Position numbers and translations under genes: made by a program. This document shows positions 25,021-31,813 of a stretch of DNA of 64,000 nt, piece after piece (the first letter of the stretch is position 1; the number at the start of each line of letters is the position of its first letter). This stretch comes from Bacillota bacterium. GTDB taxonomy: Bacteria; Bacillota; Clostridia; Christensenellales; UMGS416. The notes beneath the pieces were generated by a model. It did not search any database, was not told where the DNA came from, and was given only the letters and a program-made list of their open reading frames with translations. Location of the stretch: the NCBI GenBank assembly GCA_023435705.1, contig JAEYRH010000009.1:1-64000 (forward strand), given 5' to 3'.

Positions 25021-25120
25021 CAAAGCCCGGAGTGAGGTTGCTGCTTCTACACGCAGCCTCGCTCTTTTCATTGTGTTACGAGATGTGCATTAACCAGACG
25101 CGTCCGGCGATATAGGGATG

Positions 25121-25148
25121 AGTGCCAGCAATAGCTGGCACTTTTTTG
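25121..25148 (+). terminator. Intrinsic terminator after the kinase gene
   Basis: AGTGCCAG pairs with CTGGCACT around a short CAATAG loop and is followed by TTTTTT. It ends the export/two-component transcript. It also shows that the in-frame ATG at 25118 is not the chemoreceptor start. Confidence 0.85.
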
Positions 25149-25246
25149 TTTCTGTTGTTTGCGGCATTATTTTATGGGCATATACAGTTTGTTTCATGTT
25201 TGTGGATCATGCCGTGAAAAATGCAGCCCAATGGAGGGACAACCGT

Positions 25247-27697
25247 ATGACATGGCTTTCCAATACAAAGATTACCTACAAAATCATCGCCGGTTTCATT
25301 CTTGTGGCTTTGGTCGCAGGCGGGGTGATCGGGGCCATCGGCCTTTGGAGCCTCAATTCTGTCAGTGCCAATAGCGAGATCGTTTATTCCGATGTCGTCA
25401 AGCCCATCAAAGAGGCTTCGATGCTCGGCTATTTCTTTCAATTGACGCGCTCCCAGGGCAGAGACATCCTTCTGCACGCGGAAAACGAGGTTCTGAATTC
25501 CGACATCAGCAACCTGAAGGCCACGTTGGCCACTGTAGAAGAAAAGTATGCGAAACTATATGAGGAAATCCCAAGCTCGGATACCGTTACGCTCAAACAG
25601 CTGGATTCGTTCAAGAACAGCTACGACAAGTACGTGGAGTGCACAAACGGCATCGTTGATCTGGTCAAGCAGAACGAACAGAATGAGGCGAAGCTTCGGC
25701 TTTATACATCTGAGTCGTATGCTTCCCAGGCGAGCCAGGCCATCGTCGAACTCAACAACCGGTTGGACGAACTGGCGCAAACAATGGATGCCGACAATCG
25801 GCAAACGGCATCCTCCTCGATCTTCCTTGTAGGCTTGGTCACGCTCCTGGCCGTGATTGTATCTGTCGGCCTTGGCATATTGATTGCATCGGCGATCAGC
25901 CGCCCGATCAAAAATCTTGTCAAGGCGGCGGAAAAGCTCTCGGCTGGCGACACCGGCGTGAAGATCACGGTAACCGGTAAAGACGAGGTGGGTCTGCTGG
26001 CCAAGGCATTCCAGAGCATGATCGATTCCATCGGCAGGATGATTGCCGATACAAACATGCTCGTGCGTGGCGCGCAGGAAGGGAACTTTGGCATACGTGC
26101 CGATGATACCCGGCATCAGGGCGACTACCTCACGATCATCGTGGGTGTGAACAAAACGCTGGATGTTGTGGTGGACAAGGTGACGTGGTATGAGTCGCTG
26201 CTGGATGCTGTGCCTCTGCCGTTGTTTGCGACAGACCTTCAGATGAACTGGACATTCGTGAACCGCTCGGTGGAAGAACTCATCGGCGTGAAACGCAGCG
26301 GCGTGCTGGGCCTTCCCTGCAGCAACTGGAACGCAAGCATCTGCAACACGGAAGACTGCAGCATTGCCAGGATGAAGGCCGGCTTCGAACATACGCTGTT
26401 TGAGGACAGGGATAAGAATCTGCAGGCAAACGTGAGCAGTATCCTGGATGCCAAAGGCGAGATCGTGGGATATGTTGAGGTCGTGCAGGATGTGACTGCC
26501 CGCACCCGTGTGAACTCTTATCTGCGCGGTGAAGTGGCCAAGTTCAGCGTGGCGCTGGCAGAGCTGGCGCAGGGCAACCTGAACTGCCAATACGCTGTGG
26601 ACGAGGGTGACGAATACACGGTATCCGAGCGTGAGAGCTTCCTCAAGATCGCCGAAAACCTGTCAACCGCGATGTCCACAATCCGGGAGTACATCTCAGA
26701 GATCTCCGATACGCTGCACCTTATGGCCTCAGGCGACGTCTCAAAGCCGGGAGTGCAGGCCTACAAGGGCGATTTTGCTGGCATCTCTGAATCGCTGAAT
26801 ATCATCGCGGACTCGTTCAACAACGTGCTGGGAGACATCAACCGCACAGCGGAGCAAGTGGCGTCGGGCACGCGGCAGGTATCCGATGGGAGCCAGGCGC
26901 TCTCACAGGGTGCCATGGAGCAAGCCGGCTCAATCGAGCAGCTCACGGCGTCGCTGGCAGATATCGCAGATCAGACGAAACAGAATGCCCTGAAGGCAAG
27001 CCAGGCAAGCGAGCTGGCAGCATCTGCCAGGGCGGACGCTTTGGATGGCGATGCCAGGATGAAGGAGCTGCAGCAAGCGATGGCGGAGATTAACGACGCC
27101 TCGCACAGCATTTCAAAGGTGATCAAGGTCATAGATGAGATCGCGTTCCAGACAAACCTGCTGGCGCTGAACGCCGCCGTGGAAGCGGCACGCGCCGGGC
27201 AATTCGGAAAGGGCTTTGCTGTGGTGGCCGAGGAAGTGCGAAACCTCGCGCAGAGGAGCGCCGGCGCGGCCAAGGAGACCACGGCGATGATCGAGGGCAC
27301 GATCAGTAAGACAAAGGCCGGCACAAAGATCGCCAATGAAACAGCTGAATCACTGAACCGGATATTGGGGAGTGTGCAGAAGGCTGCCGATCTCGTGGGC
27401 GGCATTGCGCAGGCAAGCTCCGACCAGGCCTCTGCTGTGTCGCAGGTGAACCAAGGCATTGAGAAGGTGTCTCATGTGACGCAAAGCAACTCTGCAACCG
27501 CCGAGCAAAGCGCCGCCGCCAGCGAACAGCTCTCCGGCCAGGCGCAGATGCTCAAGGAGATGGTGGGCAGGTTCAGCCTGAGGGGGATCGCCGAAGGGAA
27601 GCCTGAGAAGGATTTCCGGCCAACCACACAAAAGCCTGCCAAGGCTGCCGGCAAGGCAAAGGTGGCACTGATGGACCGGGAGTTTGGGAAGTATTGA
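25247..27697 (+). CDS. Methyl-accepting chemotaxis protein with PAS domain
   Basis: Chemoreceptor of 816 residues: TM1 about 12-34, a four-helix-bundle type ligand domain about 35-190, TM2 about 194-216 (LVGLVTLLAVIVSVGLGILI), and HAMP about 217-270. A cytoplasmic PAS-like domain follows (about 305-425) and carries the cysteine motif LPCSNWNASICNTEDCSI. The signalling domain has the hairpin EVRNLAQRSAGAAKETTAMI region near 660-690. ATG 25247 is chosen because GGAGGG lies 8 nt ahead and a terminator interrupts the longer frame. No chemotaxis or flagellar genes are nearby. The PAS cysteines could hold a cofactor or sense redox state; that is inference. Confidence 0.95.
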   Translation: MTWLSNTKITYKIIAGFILVALVAGGVIGAIGLWSLNSVSANSEIVYSDVVKPIKEASMLGYFFQLTRSQGRDILLHAENEVLNSDISNLKATLATVEEKYAKLYEEIPSSDTVTLKQLDSFKNSYDKYVECTNGIVDLVKQNEQNEAKLRLYTSESYASQASQAIVELNNRLDELAQTMDADNRQTASSSIFLVGLVTLLAVIVSVGLGILIASAISRPIKNLVKAAEKLSAGDTGVKITVTGKDEVGLLAKAFQSMIDSIGRMIADTNMLVRGAQEGNFGIRADDTRHQGDYLTIIVGVNKTLDVVVDKVTWYESLLDAVPLPLFATDLQMNWTFVNRSVEELIGVKRSGVLGLPCSNWNASICNTEDCSIARMKAGFEHTLFEDRDKNLQANVSSILDAKGEIVGYVEVVQDVTARTRVNSYLRGEVAKFSVALAELAQGNLNCQYAVDEGDEYTVSERESFLKIAENLSTAMSTIREYISEISDTLHLMASGDVSKPGVQAYKGDFAGISESLNIIADSFNNVLGDINRTAEQVASGTRQVSDGSQALSQGAMEQAGSIEQLTASLADIADQTKQNALKASQASELAASARADALDGDARMKELQQAMAEINDASHSISKVIKVIDEIAFQTNLLALNAAVEAARAGQFGKGFAVVAEEVRNLAQRSAGAAKETTAMIEGTISKTKAGTKIANETAESLNRILGSVQKAADLVGGIAQASSDQASAVSQVNQGIEKVSHVTQSNSATAEQSAAASEQLSGQAQMLKEMVGRFSLRGIAEGKPEKDFRPTTQKPAKAAGKAKVALMDREFGKY

Positions 27698-27768
27698 GCG
27701 ATTTCGCCATAGCCTTTGATGAACCCAGTCGATCTGCGCGTTTGGATCATATTATCCGTGTGTAGGAT

Positions 27769-27809
27769 AACAGCCCGGCTTGAACCGTATGGTCAGCCGG
27801 GCTGTTTTG
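27769..27809 (+). terminator. Terminator after the chemoreceptor gene
   Basis: AACAGCCCGGCT (27769-27780) pairs perfectly with AGCCGGGCTGTT (27795-27806), loop 14 nt, followed by TTTT. Confidence 0.85.
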
Positions 27810-27902
27810 TGTCATTAGGGTGGAGCACATATCAAATGTACCTCTTTCGTGCACAACAGATCTGTGAGTGATTGGGATAACCGGCGATAATTGTGTTTCT
27901 TT

Positions 27903-27916
27903 GATTGAATTCAATC
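27903..27916. promoter_or_regulatory. 14-bp perfect palindrome, probable operator
   Basis: GATTGAATTCAATC is a perfect dyad. It overlaps the -35 hexamer of the promoter of the following surface-protein gene, so a bound repressor would block polymerase. The binding protein is not identified. Confidence 0.5.
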
Positions 27917-27933
27917 GATAAATTTGTTATATT
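27905..27933 (+). promoter_or_regulatory. Sigma-A promoter of the Ig/FN3 surface protein
   Basis: TTGAAT (27905-27910), a 17-nt spacer and TATATT (27928-27933). Transcription would start near 27940, leaving a short leader with GGGAGG before the ATG at 27963. Confidence 0.6.
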
Positions 27934-27962
27934 TTTCCTGCATACCTGGTGGGAGGATAAAG

Positions 27963-30900
27963 ATGGCCAGATTCATTCGAGCCTTTACTTCCGTGGCGTT
28001 GATGATTTGCCTGCTGGTTTCACCGGCTCATTCCGCTTATGCGCTGGATGACACCACCCCGCCTGTTCTTCAAGGCAGCTCTCCGGCCGATGGCGCGACT
28101 GGAGTTAATTTCACTTCCACCACGCTGGATTTCGTGCTGACATTCTCAGAACCTGTCTTGGTCAAAAATGATTTGGGCTATTTTCAGAAATCCGGCTCGA
28201 TCAATAGGGGTGCTTCGTGCATTTCCGTTGTGATCAATCAAAGCGGAAATACCACAAGCCCCGCTTTGTCATATATCGTGGAGGGCAACACTGTAACGAT
28301 TTCTCCCGGTTACTATTCAAATTGGTATTCATCCAACAATGATGTGACCGCGACGATCAGAATCGAGGCGGGCAGTGTCAGTGATGAGGTAGGGAATCTT
28401 GTGGCTGCTTCGGTCATCACACTATATGGCAATGACACCACCGCGCCGTATGTGCTTGGTTATGAGCCCCCCACGTCACAGCAGCTCATTGACAGCAATG
28501 ACCCGGTTATCGTCTATTTTTCTGAGGTTGTGGTCGCGGGCAGCCAATATGGCAATATCAAGGTTACCCAGCAGGACACCGGGGATGAGATCCCCATCCA
28601 CAAAGCCATCAATGGCACGCAGATGAGCATCACTCCAGCCGATGGCAGTTGGGCAGATGGAGATGACCATACCTTCGTGTTAAGCTGGCCTGCCGGTGCC
28701 TTGGCGGACCGCGCTGGGTTGACGTGCCCGGTGAACAACGGGAAGACGTTCAAAACCCGTGACTGTATCAAACCAAGCTTGCTTGCTCATTACCCTCTGG
28801 ACGATGACAGTGGCATTCTCAACACTGCCGCAATCACCCTGGATTATTCCGAGCCTGTGTATCAAACAGGCAATCTGGACGGTGATGCCGGCGACCCCGT
28901 GGTTGTGACTGTGAACGGACAGTTCAAACTGGTCGACATCGCGGTGTCCGGAGCCAACCATGACAGGCTGGCCATCACGCCGGCAAGCGGCAAATGGGCC
29001 GACGACAACGATGGTTCACTGGTTCACGTCACCGTCAGGACAGAGGCCCTGCGCGATGAGTTCGGCAACAATGTGGACCAGGACACCACATTCAGCTTTA
29101 CACTCAAGGACAGCATTGCGCCTGTGGTGGTATCTGCAGATCCTGAAAACAATGGTGTTCTGGAGAGCAACAGCGATCCATACCTGCTGACCTTCAGCAA
29201 GCAGATCGTTGAGGGGGATGATTGGGACTCCATCTCCGTCCAATACAATGGAATCCCTGTGGCGGTCTCAAAACAAATCAACGGCGACTCCCTTTCCATA
29301 CAGCCCACATCGGGCTCATGGGCCAACAACAGCGGCGTGGAATACAGTGTTGTCGTGCCCGCCGGCGCGATCAAAGACAAGTCAGGCAACAACCTGGCGG
29401 CGGACTACCAATCGGTATTCAATGCCATTGCGCCGACTCACCCCAGCGAAGTGGCTGTGCACTTTGATCTGCAATATGGCAGCAAAGTATCAAGCAGCAT
29501 CGTCAGTTATGGCACGCCTGTTTTGAAGCCGGCGGATCCAGTCCGCACAGGATTCAGGTTCGGCGGATGGTATGCGGAGCCGGCCTTCCAAACACTGTGG
29601 GACTTTGGTGTTGCGATTGAGGAAGAGACTACGCTTTATGCCAAATGGGTTTTGGTGTCGTTGAGCGCGCCAAAACCTGTGACTGCAGCATCCCTGCAAT
29701 ATAACAGCGTGCTTGTGAAGTGGAGCGCTGTGGAGAATGCAACCGGTTATGAGGTTTGGCGCGCTGCAACGTCAACCGGCTCGTACTCTCGCGTTGGTGT
29801 TACAAAGTCAACAAGCTTACCGGCTTCAGGGCTTGCCACTGGCTCAACCTATTACTTCAAGGTCAGAGCGACCGGAACCGGTGCCTCCACGGTATACAGC
29901 AGCTTTTCGTCGGTTGTTTCCGCAAGACCCATTCCGGCGGTGCCGGCATCGGCAAAAGCCGTGATGAGTACCTACAACAGCATCAGGGTCTCCTGGGGAG
30001 CGGTGAGCGGTGCGACGAAATACGAAGTATATAGATCTACATCCAGTTCTGGCACCTATACGCGGATGACCTCTACCACAGCCACCTATTTCACCAATAC
30101 CAGCGTGAACACGGGCACCACTTATTACTACAAGGTGCGTGCTTACCGGCTGGTTGGCAGCACGAAAGTGTATGGTTCTTTCTCGCCGGTTGTGTACGCA
30201 AAGGCAACCCTCGCCGCTCCAGGCTCACCGAAAGCCAGCCTGTTATCCTATAACAGCATCAAGGTGACCTGGGGCTCAGTCGCCGGCGCATCGAAATACG
30301 AGCTGTACCGATCCACATCCAGCGGCGGCACCTACTCATTGGTGACGGCGACATCCTATCTCTACTATACCAACAGCAATGTCAACACCGGCACAACATA
30401 TTATTACAAGGTGCGCGCCTACCGGCTGGTGGGGAGAACGAAAGTATACAGTGGGTTTTCCGCAATCGTCAGCGCAAGGCCTGTGCTGGCCACCCCATCG
30501 TCTGTAAAGGTGTCCAGGCTGACATCAAGCAGCATGAAAATCACCTGGGGAACTGTTGCCGGGGCCACGAAATATGAGGTATGGCAGTCCAAATCTGATG
30601 GCGTCACCGGTGAGTATACTTACTCTTTGCTGGCAACCACCGGGTATACGTACTATACTTATTCATCTATGACGCCAGGAAAGTATTATCAGTATAAGGT
30701 GCGGGCATACCGTTTGATCGGCACAACAAAGGTTTACAGCAATTTCTCATCTGTGGTCGTTTGCCCGGTGTACATTCGCACCTCCGCGGTTTTGCCATAT
30801 CAATATGTCTCAGTGGCTGAACCGCTCACGCTTACCTGCAATGGCGGCGTAATGGATATGAACTCTGTCAAGATTAAGACGATTAAGGATATGAATGGCC

Positions 30901-31031
30901 AGCTTTGGCTCGGTGTTTCTCCGGATCTGAACGATGGCAATTCGGTGTCTTATCCGGTTTTGCCCGGTTTATCCGTACGGCTGGTCAACAGAAGCAGCGG
31001 GAAAGTTCTGTTCTACTATTATGTTGATTGA
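27963..31031 (+). CDS. Secreted protein with Big_5-like, InlB-like and fibronectin III domains
   Basis: Extracellular protein of 1022 residues. A signal peptide (about 1-27, ending HSAYA) is followed by four SbsA/Big_5-like Ig domains, each opening with a variant of DTTPPVLQGSSPADGATGV and closing around G..ADR.G or A..D.FGN. Next comes an InlB-type repeat (VRTGFRFGGWYAE...TTLYAKW, about 505-565), then four fibronectin III modules (KVRAYRLVGSTKVYGSFS-like ends) and a short C-terminal domain. No cell-wall sorting signal, SLH or terminal helix is seen. The start with GGGAGG 6 nt ahead is preferred over TTG 27924. The FN3 units are close copies of each other. Likely surface or matrix protein; binding partner unknown. 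Confidence 0.9.
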   Translation: MARFIRAFTSVALMICLLVSPAHSAYALDDTTPPVLQGSSPADGATGVNFTSTTLDFVLTFSEPVLVKNDLGYFQKSGSINRGASCISVVINQSGNTTSPALSYIVEGNTVTISPGYYSNWYSSNNDVTATIRIEAGSVSDEVGNLVAASVITLYGNDTTAPYVLGYEPPTSQQLIDSNDPVIVYFSEVVVAGSQYGNIKVTQQDTGDEIPIHKAINGTQMSITPADGSWADGDDHTFVLSWPAGALADRAGLTCPVNNGKTFKTRDCIKPSLLAHYPLDDDSGILNTAAITLDYSEPVYQTGNLDGDAGDPVVVTVNGQFKLVDIAVSGANHDRLAITPASGKWADDNDGSLVHVTVRTEALRDEFGNNVDQDTTFSFTLKDSIAPVVVSADPENNGVLESNSDPYLLTFSKQIVEGDDWDSISVQYNGIPVAVSKQINGDSLSIQPTSGSWANNSGVEYSVVVPAGAIKDKSGNNLAADYQSVFNAIAPTHPSEVAVHFDLQYGSKVSSSIVSYGTPVLKPADPVRTGFRFGGWYAEPAFQTLWDFGVAIEEETTLYAKWVLVSLSAPKPVTAASLQYNSVLVKWSAVENATGYEVWRAATSTGSYSRVGVTKSTSLPASGLATGSTYYFKVRATGTGASTVYSSFSSVVSARPIPAVPASAKAVMSTYNSIRVSWGAVSGATKYEVYRSTSSSGTYTRMTSTTATYFTNTSVNTGTTYYYKVRAYRLVGSTKVYGSFSPVVYAKATLAAPGSPKASLLSYNSIKVTWGSVAGASKYELYRSTSSGGTYSLVTATSYLYYTNSNVNTGTTYYYKVRAYRLVGRTKVYSGFSAIVSARPVLATPSSVKVSRLTSSSMKITWGTVAGATKYEVWQSKSDGVTGEYTYSLLATTGYTYYTYSSMTPGKYYQYKVRAYRLIGTTKVYSNFSSVVVCPVYIRTSAVLPYQYVSVAEPLTLTCNGGVMDMNSVKIKTIKDMNGQLWLGVSPDLNDGNSVSYPVLPGLSVRLVNRSSGKVLFYYYVD

Positions 31032-31080
31032 TGGTTTGCATGCTTGCAGAGCGCCCTGCGTGCTGTGAGAAGATGCTTCG

Positions 31081-31109
31081 TTGACAGCCAACCTGCCCTT
31101 TGTTATACT
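31081..31109 (+). promoter_or_regulatory. Strong sigma-A promoter of tRNA-Ser
   Basis: Perfect -35 TTGACA (31081-31086), 17-nt spacer, -10 TATACT (31104-31109), 23 bp before the mature tRNA 5' end. Confidence 0.85.
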
Positions 31110-31132
31110 TGAACCGCTTTTTTATTGGTTTT

Positions 31133-31221
31133 GGAGAGATGTCCGAGCGGTTTAAGGAGCCGGTCTTGAAAACCGGTGATCCCGAAAGGGACCGTGGGTT
31201 CGAATCCCACTCTCTCCGCCA
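31133..31221 (+). tRNA. tRNA-Ser (UGA anticodon)
   Basis: Class II tRNA of 89 nt including an encoded CCA (31219-31221). The acceptor stem is GGAGAGA/TCTCTCC, the anticodon loop CTTGAAA places UGA at 31167-31169, the variable arm is long (GATCCCGAAAGGGACC region) and the T loop is GTTCGAATCC. Discriminator base G fits serine. Confidence 0.98.
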
Positions 31222-31228
31222 AATAAGC

Positions 31229-31261
31229 AGCTTGTCATTGAGTCAGTGGCAAGCTTTTTTT
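31229..31261 (+). terminator. Terminator of tRNA-Ser
   Basis: AGCTTGTCA (31229-31237) pairs with TGGCAAGCT (31247-31255) with one G-U, then seven T. It overlaps the 3' end of the convergent small membrane protein gene. Confidence 0.85.
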
Positions 31262-31519
31262 CTGGACCGAAGACATAACAACGCACTGCCTCCTCTTATA
31301 ATACCAGTACGATACCAATAAAACGCTAAAACTCAACACTGCTAACCCGAACGTTAATTTTGATGGGAGTTCATATCCGAGGTCTTTAGATACAGCCACA
31401 AAGAGAAAAAGTGAGAAAAGTGTAAACATAAATGATATACAGCCTGCCTTGTTCAATATCTGAATATTTCGTTCGTCATGTCTCTCAATTTCAGTATCAG
31501 TATATTTATCTGGATCCAT
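31235..31519 (-). CDS. Small two-helix membrane protein, family unknown
   Basis: Predicted protein of 94 residues with a charged N-terminus (YTDTEIERHDERN) and two membrane helices (about 29-45, FMFTLFSLFLFVAV; about 55-72, LTFGLAVLSFSVLLVSYWYY), then a basic tail. I do not recognise the family. A TATAAT box with TTGTTC 16 nt upstream (31549-31576, minus strand) supports expression; the ribosome site (GGAAT) is weak. Base composition is AT-richer than the neighbours. It runs convergent to tRNA-Ser and shares its terminator region. Confidence 0.6.
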   Translation of the reverse strand: MDPDKYTDTEIERHDERNIQILNKAGCISFMFTLFSLFLFVAVSKDLGYELPSKLTFGLAVLSFSVLLVSYWYYKRRQCVVMSSVQKKSLPLTQ

Positions 31520-31548
31520 ACAGGCATTCCAATAAGGATGATTGATGG

Positions 31549-31576
31549 ATTATATCGCCCGGCTTCGATTGAACAA
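31549..31576 (-). promoter_or_regulatory. Possible promoter of the small membrane protein
   Basis: On the minus strand TTGTTC (31571-31576), a 16-nt spacer and a perfect TATAAT (31549-31554), 30 bp before the start codon. Confidence 0.5.
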
Positions 31577-31707
31577 ATTGTTATGATAATATGCTTTTGA
31601 TTTACAATAGCATGCAATTTTGCACATAACAAGTATATTTATATTTCAGTTACTTAATAGGCCAGACCGGTTCGAAAGTTTAAATAGCACTTTCAAATGG
31701 ACGTTAT

Positions 31708-31736
31708 TTGAAGTAAGATTCTCTTATGTCTATTGT
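31708..31736 (+). promoter_or_regulatory. Possible promoter of the 962-residue secreted protein
   Basis: TTGAAG (31708-31713), a 17-nt spacer and TATTGT (31731-31736). The -10 is imperfect; assigned mainly from spacing and position. Confidence 0.35.
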
Positions 31737-31813
31737 TCCAATTCGCCGGTGCGTTTTGGCGTGATGATTCCAGGATCGAGCAGTTTGTAGCCCTATTGAT
31801 CGGGGGTGTTCTT

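Noticed and set aside
27870..27890. Sigma-28 promoter (GGCGATAA)
   Set aside because: The -10 is close to GCCGATAA but no TAAA-type -35 lies 15 nt upstream; a sigma-A promoter nearby explains the gene better.
31133..31813. Integrated element at tRNA-Ser
   Set aside because: The DNA beside the tRNA is AT-richer, but I see no integrase and no repeat of the tRNA 3' end in the window.
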